Shown here piece by piece: positions 14,325 to 24,419 of a DNA stretch of 64,000 bases (position 1 is its first letter; every line of letters starts with the position of its first letter). The stretch is from assembly GCA_036946405.1 (NCBI GenBank), contig JAQIJC010000001.1, forward strand, positions 2,548,501-2,612,500, written 5' to 3'. Both the position numbers and the translations under genes were made by a program. This DNA is from Sphingomonas phyllosphaerae. Its GTDB lineage: Bacteria; Pseudomonadota; Alphaproteobacteria; Sphingomonadales; Sphingomonadaceae. Below the pieces are notes generated by a model, which was not told the origin of the DNA, ran no database searches, and worked only from the letters and a program-made list of their open reading frames with translations.

Positions 14325-17324
14325 TCAGAAGGTGGCGCGGGCGGTGACGGTGAAGGTGCTACCGTCATAGTCGGCGCGACGGATCAGGCGCGGATCGTTC
14401 TCATATTCGATGCGGATCGCGTTGGTCAGGTTGTAGGCGTCGAACGACAGCGAGACGGTGTCGCTGAGGTTCGCCGACGCCGACAGGTCGAGCTGCCCGC
14501 GCGCCTTCACCTGCCGCGCCGCGCCGGTGAAGGTGCCGGCCGAGGCGAGATCGTATTTGCTGCGGATGTTGTAGACGAGGCGGATGCCGCCGGCATCGGT
14601 TTCGTAATAGCCGATGACATTGGCATTGTGCTTCGACACGCCGGGCAGCGTCGCGGCCGCGCCGGTCGCGGTCTTGCCGCTGATCCCGGTGAAGGCATAA
14701 TTGAAGCCGCCACCGAGATGGCGAAGCGCGCCGGGCAGGAAGTCGAGCGACTGCTGGAGGTTGAACTCCACCCCGCGCACGGTGACCGGATTGTCCTGAT
14801 TGACGAAGCCGGCGGCGGTGACGAGGAACGGCGTCGGTACCGCCCCCCCGGTGTAGATCTGGTCGCTTTCGCAGCGATCGCCGTTCACCCGCAGGTTGCC
14901 AAGGCCAAGCGCCGCGCCATCGGCGGGGCACAGCCGGGTCGGATCGGTGATCTGCGCGATCAGGCCGGTGATACGCTTCTGGAAGGCCGCGACCGAGATG
15001 ATGCCGTTCGGGCGATTGTACCATTCGAGCGAGGCGTCGAACGAGGTCGATTCATACGGCTTCAGATCGGGGTTGCCGAGCGTCAGCGAATAGACGCCGT
15101 TGATCGGATTGCCGACGATCGTCGAGGGCGTGAACTGACGCGGCTGCGGCCGGACATAGGTGCGGTAGGCGGCACCGCGCAGCAGCAACTTGTCGGTCAG
15201 ATCGGCAACGAGAATGAAAGACGGCAGCAGCTTGCCATAGCGTTGCGTATAGGTGTTCGTGCGGAAGTCGGCGGGCGAGCCGATCGTGCCGGTCAGCGAC
15301 AGCCGGTCGAGCGCGTCGATGGTGTTACGCGCATATTCGTAGCGCAGCCCGCCGTTGCCACGAATGCGGATGCCGGCCACGTCGATCGCATATTTCACCT
15401 GCGCATAGCCCGAGGCGATATCGGTCTGGTTGGTGAAATTGTAGAGCGCGTAATTGTTGTCGTTGTAGCGGATGTTGAACCCCGCCGGCGACAGCGCACC
15501 ACCCGGATAGAGCGTGACCGGCAGCAGCTTCGACAGCGCATAGTCGAAGCGCGTCGCCTGCCAATTGGTGCTGTAGGTGCCGAGCTTGCCGCCGAAGAAG
15601 TCATCCGCGACCGGCGCGGTGTTCACGAACGAGCCGTCGATGTTCTGCGTCTGGAGCCCGAAGCCCGAGGTGCGATAGCCCTGCGAGATGAACTTGTTGT
15701 GCTCGAAGCGGAAGCCGGTCTGGATGCCGCTGATGACGCTGTCCTGGAAGGTGCGTTCGACGTCCCATTGATAGGCGAGCAACTGGTTCTCGGCGTAGCT
15801 TTGCGTGCCGGTGAGCTGAAAGCGATTGGTGCGCGCCGAGGCGGTCGAAGAGTTGTAATATTGGGTCGGGTCGGAGACACCGCCCCAGATCCATGTCGGC
15901 ACCGCACTGGTGATGAGCGGCTGCGGCGCGAGCGCATAATACATGTCGCCGACATCGCCCGCGCCGGTGCGCAAGGTCCCGCTCGCGCCGTTGCCGGTCG
16001 CGGTCTGGAGCCGGTCGAAGTCGATCGAGGTTTCTTCCGACCGGTTGTTCGCACGCGAGGCGGTCAGGATGGTCGAGAGCCGCCAGGAATCGTCGCTCCA
16101 CTCGGCCTTGCCGTTGATCCCCCAGCTGCTCTGGCGGATGCCGAGCCGGCGTGTCGATGAGCGCGCGTCGGGGTTGGTGAAGTCGTAATCGGTGACGACG
16201 TAGCGGCCGTCGTCGAGCTTCACCGGCGCCGAGGTCGGGGTCAGGAAGCTGGCGTCGTTCTGGCTTATGATCGAGATATATTGCATCGTCTTCGGCAGAC
16301 GACGGTCGGTGTAGAAACCGGTCAGGCTGACGCGCGTGCGATCGTCGGGCTTCCATTCGGCACCCGCCGCGCCGGTATAGAGGTCGCCGGGGTTGAGCCG
16401 CGAATATTGGCGGAGCTGCGAATTGTAGAGCACGCCGCTCGTCGAGGTCGTGCCGGTGCACGACGGGCACGCCGTCGACTTCGCGTAATAGCTGCCGAGC
16501 GTGCTGGCATTGGCCTGCGCCTGTGCCGCGGAGAAGCTGGAGTAGCTGTTGAACTGGACGGTGTCGCGGCGGAAATTCTCTTTCTTGTACGCGAGCACCG
16601 CGAACACGCCGAAGCTGTCGGAGAAGAGGTGATTGTAGCCGACGGTGGCGGCCGGCGCGAACTTGTCACCGAGCTGGTTGTATTCCAGCGCCGCCTTGGT
16701 GAAGCCGCCTTCCTTGCGGCTGAGCGCGGGTGCGATCTGCAGGTCGACGTTGCCTGACAACCCGCCGGATTGCGCGTTGGCGAGCGGCGACTTGTCGATG
16801 ACGATCGCGCTGAAGATATCGGCATTGAACGCGCCGAGCGGCGCGGCCTCGGTCAGGATCGGTTCGGCGAAGGCGACCCCGTTGAGCGTCAGCCTAGCAT
16901 ATTCGCCGGGCAGGCCGCGCAGGTTGATCGTGGCGTTGCGACCCTCCGCCTCGCGGTTGATCTGGACGCCGGGGACGCGCTGCAATGCCTCGCCGACATT
17001 GAGGTCGGGAAAGCGGCCGAGGCCATCCGACGAGATACCGTCGGTGATCGCGATATCGTTGCGCTTCGACCGGATCGCGTCGGCGTAGCTCTGGCGGAAC
17101 CCGGTGACGACGATGTCGCCCTCGGGCTGTGGGATCGCCTCCGGCTGCGACTGCGGATCGGCGGCGGTGCTCTGGTCCGGGTTGGCGGGGGTGGCGACGG
17201 TGGGCGTCGGCGGATTGGCCGCCGGCTCAGCCTGTTGTGCGAGCGCGGGCGTGCCGGCCAGCATCGTGGCGGCGAGTAGCATGGCATCGAACGACCGATG
17301 CCGGCGTGCGGCGAACCTCATCAA
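14325..17324 (-). CDS. TonB-dependent receptor, Caulobacter/Xanthomonas carbohydrate-type
   Basis: A 999-residue outer-membrane receptor. After a signal peptide ending in GTPALAQ comes a Pro/Thr-rich spacer (about residues 30-70) and the TonB-box-like GDIVVTGFRQS. The plug has KRNDIAITDGISSDGLG and the block RFPDLNVGEALQRVPGVQI, characteristic of the large TBDR group expanded in Caulobacter, Xanthomonas and Sphingomonas and linked to oligosaccharide uptake. The barrel ends in a C-terminal Phe (TVTARATF). A divergent HxlR gene follows upstream after a 248-bp AT-richer leader holding a small dyad GGTGC-cttt-GCACC (17341-17354) close to the start. The GH92 enzyme downstream is the likely functional partner, pointing to mannosides, but this is only from position. 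Confidence 0.93.
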   Translation of the reverse strand: MMRFAARRHRSFDAMLLAATMLAGTPALAQQAEPAANPPTPTVATPANPDQSTAADPQSQPEAIPQPEGDIVVTGFRQSYADAIRSKRNDIAITDGISSDGLGRFPDLNVGEALQRVPGVQINREAEGRNATINLRGLPGEYARLTLNGVAFAEPILTEAAPLGAFNADIFSAIVIDKSPLANAQSGGLSGNVDLQIAPALSRKEGGFTKAALEYNQLGDKFAPAATVGYNHLFSDSFGVFAVLAYKKENFRRDTVQFNSYSSFSAAQAQANASTLGSYYAKSTACPSCTGTTSTSGVLYNSQLRQYSRLNPGDLYTGAAGAEWKPDDRTRVSLTGFYTDRRLPKTMQYISIISQNDASFLTPTSAPVKLDDGRYVVTDYDFTNPDARSSTRRLGIRQSSWGINGKAEWSDDSWRLSTILTASRANNRSEETSIDFDRLQTATGNGASGTLRTGAGDVGDMYYALAPQPLITSAVPTWIWGGVSDPTQYYNSSTASARTNRFQLTGTQSYAENQLLAYQWDVERTFQDSVISGIQTGFRFEHNKFISQGYRTSGFGLQTQNIDGSFVNTAPVADDFFGGKLGTYSTNWQATRFDYALSKLLPVTLYPGGALSPAGFNIRYNDNNYALYNFTNQTDIASGYAQVKYAIDVAGIRIRGNGGLRYEYARNTIDALDRLSLTGTIGSPADFRTNTYTQRYGKLLPSFILVADLTDKLLLRGAAYRTYVRPQPRQFTPSTIVGNPINGVYSLTLGNPDLKPYESTSFDASLEWYNRPNGIISVAAFQKRITGLIAQITDPTRLCPADGAALGLGNLRVNGDRCESDQIYTGGAVPTPFLVTAAGFVNQDNPVTVRGVEFNLQQSLDFLPGALRHLGGGFNYAFTGISGKTATGAAATLPGVSKHNANVIGYYETDAGGIRLVYNIRSKYDLASAGTFTGAARQVKARGQLDLSASANLSDTVSLSFDAYNLTNAIRIEYENDPRLIRRADYDGSTFTVTARATF

Positions 17325-17572
17325 ACTTCCCCTCCCCTACGGTGCCTTTGCACCGGCTCACCGCACAGGATCGCTCGCTCTCGCGATGGCTCATTGGCCT
17401 GTCCTGTTGGTAAGGCCAATTAAGCGTGTTTTGTTCAATCTGTCAATTTGCTTTATTAAACGACATCAGGGTTGTTCCGGTCATACTGCCGCAGGCTAAG
17501 ATACTGCGTTGAAATGCTTTTTTGGCATCGTCTTCGATCTGGCCGGCGCTGCGCTGCGATAGGGTTTCGCGA

Positions 17573-17953
17573 TCAATTGCGACGCGAGCGGGCGCGTGGG
17601 CGCAGCGAGTCGAGCGCGTCGGCGTTGTTGCGCGCCCAGTCGTAGAGCAACTCGATCGGTTCGACGAAGCGCCGGCCGAGCGGCGTCAGCCGGTATTCGA
17701 CCATCGGCGGCATGACGCTATGCACATGCCGGCTGAGCAGTCCGCTCCCCTCCATGTCGCGGACGGTCTGGGTCAGCATCTTCCTTGAGATGCCGGGCAG
17801 ACTGCGCTGAAGCACGCCGGTGCGCGCCGCGCCGCCGTGGCGGGCGTGGAGCGTGTGGAGCACCATGCTGGTCCATTTGGTGGCGAACAGCTCCAGCACG
17901 CGGCGCGGCGCGCAATCCTCGCGCCATTCGTGATCGCGTGAGCCGGGCTGCAT
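17573..17953 (-). CDS. HxlR-family winged-helix transcriptional regulator
   Basis: A 126-residue protein covering one HxlR domain: a cysteine near the N-terminus (EDCAPRRVLELFATKWT), the winged helix region RSLPGISRKMLTQTVRDMEGSGLLSR and the wing MVEYRLTPLGRRF. HxlR proteins act as dimers and several sense quinones, diamides or aldehydes through the N-terminal cysteine. It is divergent from the reductase gene at 18045 with 91 bp between them, the usual layout for an HxlR repressor and its target. No clear-cut operator dyad was identified in the shared space, although GGTTACC and two GGTGCC runs occur there. Confidence 0.92.
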   Translation of the reverse strand: MQPGSRDHEWREDCAPRRVLELFATKWTSMVLHTLHARHGGAARTGVLQRSLPGISRKMLTQTVRDMEGSGLLSRHVHSVMPPMVEYRLTPLGRRFVEPIELLYDWARNNADALDSLRPRARSRRN

Positions 17954-18044
17954 GTGGTTACCTTCGGGTGCCTGGGGACGTGGATGGTGCCGTCTAGAAG
18001 CGCTGCCGTGCGCTGCCTAGCTATCGGACCACAAAGGAGTATTT

Positions 18045-19106
18045 ATGGCGAAGACGGCATTGGTGGTGGGCGCGAGCGGGATCGTCGGCGCGGCGACGGC
18101 GGCGCTGCTGGTCGAGCGCGGTTGGACCGTGCACGGGCTCGCGCGGCGTCCGGTCGCGCAGCATGGCGTGATTCCGGTCGCGGCAGACCTGCAGGATGCG
18201 GCGGCGACGGTTGCGGCGCTGCGCGACGTGAACCCGGATGCGGTGTACATCACGACATGGGCGCGGCAGGACAGCGAGGCGGAGAATATCCGCGTCAATG
18301 GCGCGATGGTGCGCAACCTGCTTGATGCTCTGCCGCGCGCTTCCGGCCCGCGGCACGTCGCCTTGGTCACCGGGCTGAAGCATTATCTCGGGCCGTTCGA
18401 GGCCTATGGAAAGGGCGTGCTGGCGCAGACGCCGTTCCGCGAGGAACAGGGCCGGCTCGACGTCGAGAACTTCTATTATGCGCAGGAAGACGAGGTGTTC
18501 GCCGCCGCCGCGCGCGACGGGTTCACGTGGAGCGTGCATCGCCCGCATACAGTGATCGGGCTGGCGGTCGGCAATGCCATGAACATGGGGACGACGCTGG
18601 CGGTCTATGCGACGCTATGTCGCGAGACGGGGCGTGCCTTCACCTTTCCGGGCTCGGCGGCGCAATGGTCGGGGCTGACCGACATGACCGACGCCGGGCA
18701 GCTTGCCACGCACCTCCTGTGGGCGACCGAGACGCCGGGGGCGCACGATCAGGCCTTCAATGTCGTCAATGGCGACGTCTTCCGCTGGCAATGGATGTGG
18801 GGACGGATCGCCGAATGGTTCGGGGTCGAGGCGGCGGCGTTCGATGGCGTTGTGCAACCGCTCGAGCAGCAGATGGCGGACGATGCCGCGCTCTGGCGTG
18901 AGATCGCGGTGCGCGAGCGATTGGCCGAGCCCGATCTCGATCGCCTCGCCTCGCCGTGGCACACCGACACCGATCTCGGCCGTCCGATCGAGGTGGTGAC
19001 CGACATGGGCAAGAGCCGGCGGCTCGGTTTCACCGGCTACCGGCCGACCGACGATGCGTTCTACGCGTTGTTCGAACGGCTGCGCGACGCGCGGCTGATC
19101 CCGTGA
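18045..19106 (+). CDS. SDR-type NAD(P)H reductase of the PRISE / iridoid-synthase-like family
   Basis: A 353-residue extended short-chain dehydrogenase starting at ATG 18045 with AAAGGAG six bases upstream. The dinucleotide motif is TALVVGASGIVGAATAAL. Instead of the classical YxxxK, it carries the PRISE-type residues: Lys in ALVTGLKHYLGPFE and Tyr in NFYYAQEDEVF, which in progesterone 5-beta-reductase and iridoid synthase form the active site. Those enzymes reduce activated C=C bonds of enones and enals, so a role in detoxifying electrophilic carbonyls, controlled by the divergent HxlR protein, is plausible but inferred. Cytoplasmic; no signal or membrane segment. Confidence 0.88.
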   Translation: MAKTALVVGASGIVGAATAALLVERGWTVHGLARRPVAQHGVIPVAADLQDAAATVAALRDVNPDAVYITTWARQDSEAENIRVNGAMVRNLLDALPRASGPRHVALVTGLKHYLGPFEAYGKGVLAQTPFREEQGRLDVENFYYAQEDEVFAAAARDGFTWSVHRPHTVIGLAVGNAMNMGTTLAVYATLCRETGRAFTFPGSAAQWSGLTDMTDAGQLATHLLWATETPGAHDQAFNVVNGDVFRWQWMWGRIAEWFGVEAAAFDGVVQPLEQQMADDAALWREIAVRERLAEPDLDRLASPWHTDTDLGRPIEVVTDMGKSRRLGFTGYRPTDDAFYALFERLRDARLIP

Positions 19107-19117
19107 CCTGACGATGC

Positions 19118-19145
19118 GCCGCCCGCCCCGGCAGGGACGGGCGGC
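19118..19145. terminator. Bidirectional terminator-like hairpin between convergent genes
   Basis: A GCCGCCCG / CGGGCGGC stem (19118-19125 with 19138-19145) lies in the 47-bp gap between the reductase (plus) and the TBDR (minus). Outer bases (ACCTGacG / CGcAGGT) extend the pairing. There is no T-run in either direction. Confidence 0.5.
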
Positions 19146-19153
19146 GACGCAGG

Positions 19154-22100
19154 TCAGAGCCTGAGCGAGACGCCCGCGACGATCTGCCGGCCGAGCAGAT
19201 CATAGCCCATGATCGTATTGCCGCGCAGCAGCCCGATCTTCGAGCGGCTGTCCGGAACGATCGGCGGGTCGCGGTCGAACAGATTGTTCGCGGCGATGCG
19301 GAACGTCATGCGCTTGCTGATGTCGAAGCCGACCGCGAGATCGATCCAGTCATAGGTGGCGATGCCCGGATACTGGTCGCGACGCTGGCTTTCGTCCTGC
19401 TGCGGGATGCCGGTGCTGGCCGGCGCGTAGAAGGTCGTCGGCATCCCGCTGCGGTGACGCCAGTTGACCGAGACGTTGGCGACGCGTTCCGGCGCGAACC
19501 ACGTCACGCGCATCTGGTGCGACCAGCGCGGCATACTCTCGCCGCAGCCGCTGCTGAAATAGCCGGTGCAGTTGCGGCGGACCGCGGCCGGCGACGCCTG
19601 CCCGCCGTTGCGCGTCATCAGCGTGCCGTTGAAGCTGACATCGAGCAGACCGACGCCGCCGAGGCCGACATTGTACTGGCCCTGGAAGTCCCACCCGTAG
19701 GACTGTTCCTTATAGCCGTTCGACGAGCCGCGCGCGACCCAGCCGGTCGCCGGGCTGGTCGCCGGCGAGCTGGACAGCGTGCCGGTGCCCGGATTGCGGA
19801 TGATGCCGCGACAGAAATAGTCGAGCCCGGTCGTCAGGCATTCGTTGATGATGTCCTGCGGCTGGAGGAAGGTCAGCTGATCCTCGAGATCGATCAGCCA
19901 GCGATCGACCGACACCGTCAGGCCGGGGATGAAGCGCGGGCGAAGGACCACGCCGAACGTCTTGGTATAGGCGGTTTCCGGCTTCAGGTTGAACCCGCCT
20001 TCGCGCACCGTGCAGCGATCGTCGGGGCAGATCAACGTCGTGCTGCCGTAGAGGTTGGCGGGCAGCCCGGTGTTGGCGCATTGTGCCGCGCTATACAGCG
20101 GGGCGAGACGCGGACCGTTGGGGTTGCTGCTGTCGACGCGCGGCGCGCACGGATCGGCGTAGAAGCCCTGGTTCCAGAAGATGTTCGACGCACCCGCCGC
20201 GGCACCGACGCCCGGCGCGGCCTGCGCCTTGTTATAGGAGGCGCGGAACGTGATGTCCTCGATCGGCGACCACAGCCCCTCGATCTTCCACGTGGTGAAG
20301 CGGTTTTCGAGGCGGTTGTACTTCGACACACGGTAACCGCCGTTGAATTGCAGCAGCCGCGTCCATGACTGGTTCTCGACCAGCGGCGCCTGGATCTCGG
20401 CATTGGCCTCGAAGATGTTCTGCGTGACGCGCTGGTTCTGACCGCCGTTGTTGTCGATGAAGATCTGGTTGACGACCGTCCGCTCCATCTCCTCGCGATA
20501 TTCCGCGCCGAGCGCGACCGCGACGCCCTGTTCGGCGAACGGCGAGGTGATGCCGTACTTGCCGAGATCGCCGCTGGTGGTGGCGAGGATCTGCAGCAAC
20601 CGCGGAATGCGCGTGCTGATCCCGCCCGACGCCGCGCCGTACAGATAGTTGTTGAGCGCCTGATCCTTGTTGAACGGTGCGAAGGCGTTGAACGGGACGC
20701 AGTTCGGATCGCTGCCGTTCACGACCGAGCGACAGGTCGGTACGCCGCCCACGTTCACGACGTCGAGCGAGCGGTTGACGTTGGCGAATTGCGCGAACGG
20801 CTGGTCGATCGTGTCGAGCCGCGCACGCGAGATCATCGCGGCGACGTCATAGGTCCATACGTCGTTGAGCCCCTTGCCGCGCAGACCCGCGACGATGCGG
20901 TAACCCTCGTTGGTGAACTTCGACCGGACCAGCGGCAGGCCATCGAAACGATAGCGGACGTCGATCGGCGCATATTGCCCCGCCACCCCGGCGTTGGCGC
21001 CGCACAGGTCGCTTGCCTGCGAGGCCGACAGGAACGGATTGTCGCAATTCACCTGATAAGGATCGGTGCCATAGGCGCCAAAGTTGAAGGTGCGGTTCAG
21101 AACCGTGTTGTATGACTTGTCGCGATAGAACAGCGCATTGGCATAAAGTTCGATGTCACTGGTGATCTCGGCGGTCAGGAAGCCGCCGACATTGACGCGC
21201 TCGAACGGGCGCTGGAACGCGTGATCGTCATACGGGTTCGCCGACGCGCCCGACGGTCCGCTGTTGATCGGAATGAACGTGCCGTCGCCGTTCGGATTGT
21301 TGACGAGCTGCTGCCCGGCGCGCGGGCCCGACTGCGGGATGATCGTGCCGGCGGGGGTGAAGCTGGCGCGGTTGCAGCCGAGCGGCGCGTTGTTCGCCGA
21401 TTGCGTCACCTCGCACACCGCGGTCGAACGATCGCCGAGCTTCACGAGACTGGACTGGCGATAGTTGATGAAGCTGCTGAAATTTACGCGGCCGTCGAAC
21501 AGGTTGGTGCCCGCCGCAAGGCTGATGTCGCTGCGCCCGCCGTCGTTGGTCAGGCCGTTCGGCGAGGCGAAGCCGGCGCGCGACGCCGCCTCGGTAACGG
21601 CGTTGGCGGAATTGTCGTGGTTGAAGAAGCTGTAGTTGGCGTCGATGCGGATGCCCGAGAAGTTCTTCTTCAGGATGAAGTTGACGACACCCGAAACCGC
21701 GTCCGAACCATAGACCGACGACGCGCCGCCGGTCAGCACGTCGATGCGCTCGACCAAAGCATTGGGAATGATCCCGACGTCGACGGTGTTCGGCAGGCCG
21801 ATCCGCAGCCCGTCGATGAGCATCAGCGTACGCTCATAACCGAGGCTGCGCAGCTTGATGCGCTGGCGACCCTCGGAATCGCTGAAGTTCTGCTCCGAAT
21901 TGACCTGCACCTGCGGCAAGCGGTTGACGACTTCCTCGATCGTCGTTGCGCCCTGTGCGGCGATGTCGAACGCGGTGGTGGTCACGATCGGCGCGGCCGA
22001 GCGATTGTTCGGGCGGACGATGCGCGTCCCGGTGACGACCACATCCTGCGGACTGGTGGCACCGTCGGCGCGACCCACGTCGGCGGCCAGCTTGGCCGAG

Positions 22101-22228
22101 GCGACCGGATCGCCGATCGACGTCGCCGGCGTCGTGTCGGTCTGTGCGGCCGCCACCGACGGCATTGCCACGAGCGCGGCCGCGCAACATCCGCCGGCCA
22201 GCATCGTCCTCATCGTCATCATCTTCAT
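19154..22228 (-). CDS. TonB-dependent receptor
   Basis: A 1024-residue outer-membrane receptor with a signal peptide ending in PSVAAAQ. The TonB-box-like element is DVVVTGTRIVRPNN, and the plug shows TIEEVVNRLPQVQ, RTLMLIDGLRI and the strong block GGASSVYGSDAVSGVVNFI. This plug type is shared with the truncated receptor at the left edge and differs from the carbohydrate-type TBDR at 14325. The extracellular part carries several paired cysteines (for example around CGANAG and CPDDRC), unusual for the family but seen in large sphingomonad receptors. It is alone between a hairpin downstream and a 210-bp AT-richer leader upstream, so it is probably monocistronic. Substrate unknown. Confidence 0.93.
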   Translation of the reverse strand: MKMMTMRTMLAGGCCAAALVAMPSVAAAQTDTTPATSIGDPVASAKLAADVGRADGATSPQDVVVTGTRIVRPNNRSAAPIVTTTAFDIAAQGATTIEEVVNRLPQVQVNSEQNFSDSEGRQRIKLRSLGYERTLMLIDGLRIGLPNTVDVGIIPNALVERIDVLTGGASSVYGSDAVSGVVNFILKKNFSGIRIDANYSFFNHDNSANAVTEAASRAGFASPNGLTNDGGRSDISLAAGTNLFDGRVNFSSFINYRQSSLVKLGDRSTAVCEVTQSANNAPLGCNRASFTPAGTIIPQSGPRAGQQLVNNPNGDGTFIPINSGPSGASANPYDDHAFQRPFERVNVGGFLTAEITSDIELYANALFYRDKSYNTVLNRTFNFGAYGTDPYQVNCDNPFLSASQASDLCGANAGVAGQYAPIDVRYRFDGLPLVRSKFTNEGYRIVAGLRGKGLNDVWTYDVAAMISRARLDTIDQPFAQFANVNRSLDVVNVGGVPTCRSVVNGSDPNCVPFNAFAPFNKDQALNNYLYGAASGGISTRIPRLLQILATTSGDLGKYGITSPFAEQGVAVALGAEYREEMERTVVNQIFIDNNGGQNQRVTQNIFEANAEIQAPLVENQSWTRLLQFNGGYRVSKYNRLENRFTTWKIEGLWSPIEDITFRASYNKAQAAPGVGAAAGASNIFWNQGFYADPCAPRVDSSNPNGPRLAPLYSAAQCANTGLPANLYGSTTLICPDDRCTVREGGFNLKPETAYTKTFGVVLRPRFIPGLTVSVDRWLIDLEDQLTFLQPQDIINECLTTGLDYFCRGIIRNPGTGTLSSSPATSPATGWVARGSSNGYKEQSYGWDFQGQYNVGLGGVGLLDVSFNGTLMTRNGGQASPAAVRRNCTGYFSSGCGESMPRWSHQMRVTWFAPERVANVSVNWRHRSGMPTTFYAPASTGIPQQDESQRRDQYPGIATYDWIDLAVGFDISKRMTFRIAANNLFDRDPPIVPDSRSKIGLLRGNTIMGYDLLGRQIVAGVSLRL

Positions 22229-22438
22229 TCCCCTAACGCTCCCTGAAGCGTCCGGAGTGATCGGCCCTCGCCCGCCTTTTCAGCGGATCGTGAACGGCTG
22301 ACCCTCCGACCTCAGCCGGGCGGGTTTGTCACTGCCAAGATGATTTAACAATGAAAAAGGACTCTATTTCAGCGAGTTGGTTCGCAATTGGTCTGATGAT
22401 AGCGTGACCATCCTCGGTCGACCATGCTGGTGCGGAAT

Positions 22439-24181
22439 TCAGGCAGCCAGACGAACGGCGCTGTCGGCCGCCGAACGTCGCGCTCCGGGCTCCTCGATCG
22501 CAAAGCGCGACACCTGTCGGGACAGCTCGTCGGCTTCGCTCGCCAGACTACGCGCCGCCGCGGTCGCCTGCTCGACCATGGCGGCATTCTGCTGCGTGAC
22601 GCCGTCCATTTCGGAGACGGCGGTGTTGACCTGCTGGAGCCCGACCGCCTGCTGCTCGGCGGCGGCGCTGATCGCCGACATCAAGGCGCTGATATCGCTG
22701 ATCCGCGCGTTGATCGTCTGCAAGGCCGTGCCCGCCTCGGCCACCAACCCGACGCCCAGATCGACCTGTTCGGACGAGCTGGTGATCTTCGCTTTCACGT
22801 CCTTTGCCGCATCGGCGGAACGTTGCGCCAGCGCGCGCACTTCCTGCGCGACCACCGCGAAGCCCTTGCCCGCGTCCCCGGCCCGCGCCGCCTCGACCCC
22901 AGCGTTGAGCGCCAGCAAGTTGGTCTGGAAGGCGATTGCGTCGATGACGCTGATGATGTCGCTGATCTCGCTCGACGAGCGCTCGATGCCGCCCATCGCG
23001 TCGACTGCGCGTCGCACGACGTCACCGGAGACGGCCGCCTCGTGCCGCGCGGCCGCCACGATCTTGTCCGCCTGCGCGGCGTCCTTGGCCGTCTGTTGCA
23101 CGGTGCTGGTGATTTCCTCCATCGCCGCGGCCGTCTCCTCGAGGCTGGCCGCCTGCTGCTCGGTGCGCTGCGACAGATCGTCGGAGGCGGAGCGGATGTC
23201 CGCCGCGCCGCTCTTGATATCGCTGGAGGCGCGCATCACCGCCGACATCACCTGCGCCATCGCCTCGATCGCGCGATTGAAGTCGGTTTCGAGCCGCGCG
23301 AACGCAGGCGGGAAGCCGGAAAGCCGCGCGCCGAGATCGGCGTTCGCCAGCCGCTGCAGCCCCGACGCCATGTCGTCCATGACCAGCTGGCGCTCGTGGT
23401 CGGCGCGCTGCTTCTCGACCGCGGCATCGCGGAACACAAGCACCGCCTTGGCGATGCTGCCGATCTCGTCGCCGCGATCGGTGCTCGGCACGGCGATGTC
23501 GGTGCGGCCCGACGCCATCTCCACCATGATCGCCGCCATGTCGACGACCGGCGTGGCCATCGAACGCGACAGCAGCCAGCCGAGCGCCCCCGCGAGCGTG
23601 ATCGCGAACAATCCGCCCAGCGCCAGCGCCAGTTCGACCATCCGTTCGGCGTGCCGCTGTTCGATATCCTGACGGGCGATCCATTCGGCCTGCGCTGCCT
23701 GAATTTCCTTGTGCACCTTGCGGATGCCGCCCAGCTGCTTGGCGCCGGCCAGTTCGCGCGCGGTTTCGCGGGTCGCCGGATTTTCGAAGGCGGCGAGCGT
23801 CGGCGCGACCTTCTGGGCCTGCCACTTCGCCACCTCGCCGAGGAAGGCGTCGACGCGACGGACCTGATCCGGGCGGGGTGCGACCTGCTTCAGCCGGGCA
23901 GCGGAGGCGTCGATCGCGGCGCGATTTTCTTCGTGGGTGTCGAGGAACGCCTGCTTGCCGAGCAACACGTAGCCACGGATCGCGCTCTGGCCCTCGACGA
24001 CGCCGGTGAGCATGTCGTCGGCATGATCCGAACCGAGCTTCGCCTGATCGCGCTGCATCGCGACTTCATGCAGCCGCGTGACGTTCACGAACACGACCAC
24101 GCTGACCGCGGTAAAGGTGGCGATAAGCGAGGCGAAGGCGAGCGCAAGCTTTCGAGGAATGGAAAGATTACGAAAAGTCAT
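22439..24181 (-). CDS. Methyl-accepting chemotaxis protein (4HB-type sensor, HAMP, signalling domain)
   Basis: A 580-residue chemoreceptor. A first membrane helix (KLALAFASLIATFTAVSVVVFV, given as residues 10-31) precedes a helical periplasmic domain of about 150 residues; the second helix is near residues 195-215, followed by HAMP and the long coiled-coil signalling region. The tip hairpin with its highly conserved residues is recognisable at IDAIAFQTNLLALNAGVEA and GFAVVAQEVRALAQRS. No cheB/cheR-binding pentapeptide is obvious at the end (DSAVRLAA). No che genes are adjacent, so it would signal to a complex encoded elsewhere. It starts at ATG 24181, and a 238-bp gap separates it from the divergent MFS gene. 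Confidence 0.92.
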   Translation of the reverse strand: MTFRNLSIPRKLALAFASLIATFTAVSVVVFVNVTRLHEVAMQRDQAKLGSDHADDMLTGVVEGQSAIRGYVLLGKQAFLDTHEENRAAIDASAARLKQVAPRPDQVRRVDAFLGEVAKWQAQKVAPTLAAFENPATRETARELAGAKQLGGIRKVHKEIQAAQAEWIARQDIEQRHAERMVELALALGGLFAITLAGALGWLLSRSMATPVVDMAAIMVEMASGRTDIAVPSTDRGDEIGSIAKAVLVFRDAAVEKQRADHERQLVMDDMASGLQRLANADLGARLSGFPPAFARLETDFNRAIEAMAQVMSAVMRASSDIKSGAADIRSASDDLSQRTEQQAASLEETAAAMEEITSTVQQTAKDAAQADKIVAAARHEAAVSGDVVRRAVDAMGGIERSSSEISDIISVIDAIAFQTNLLALNAGVEAARAGDAGKGFAVVAQEVRALAQRSADAAKDVKAKITSSSEQVDLGVGLVAEAGTALQTINARISDISALMSAISAAAEQQAVGLQQVNTAVSEMDGVTQQNAAMVEQATAAARSLASEADELSRQVSRFAIEEPGARRSAADSAVRLAA

Positions 24182-24408
24182 GATATCCCCTCGGCTTATG
24201 CGGAGGATGATAGCGGCCGCCGGGTTAACGGGGCGCTAAACGCGTGATGACCGGGCGCTCCCGTCCACAGGGCGATCGTGACCACCGGGCGGGATGCTCG
24301 ATTCAGAGCGCGATTCGCCGGGGTACAAGAAGCAACGATCTCCCGATACTGACCCGACCGACGCGGCTTTCCCGCCCGGCGCAACCCGGCTATCGCCGCG
24401 GTGGCGCA

Positions 24409-24417
24409 GGGGGGGGG
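24409..24417 (+). repeat. Homopolymer of nine G in the MFS gene leader
   Basis: Nine consecutive G lie two bases upstream of the MFS start codon, at the place where the ribosome binds. Mononucleotide tracts of this length can slip during replication; here a change in length would alter Shine-Dalgarno spacing without changing the reading frame. See findings. Confidence 0.9.
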
Positions 24418-24419
24418 CT

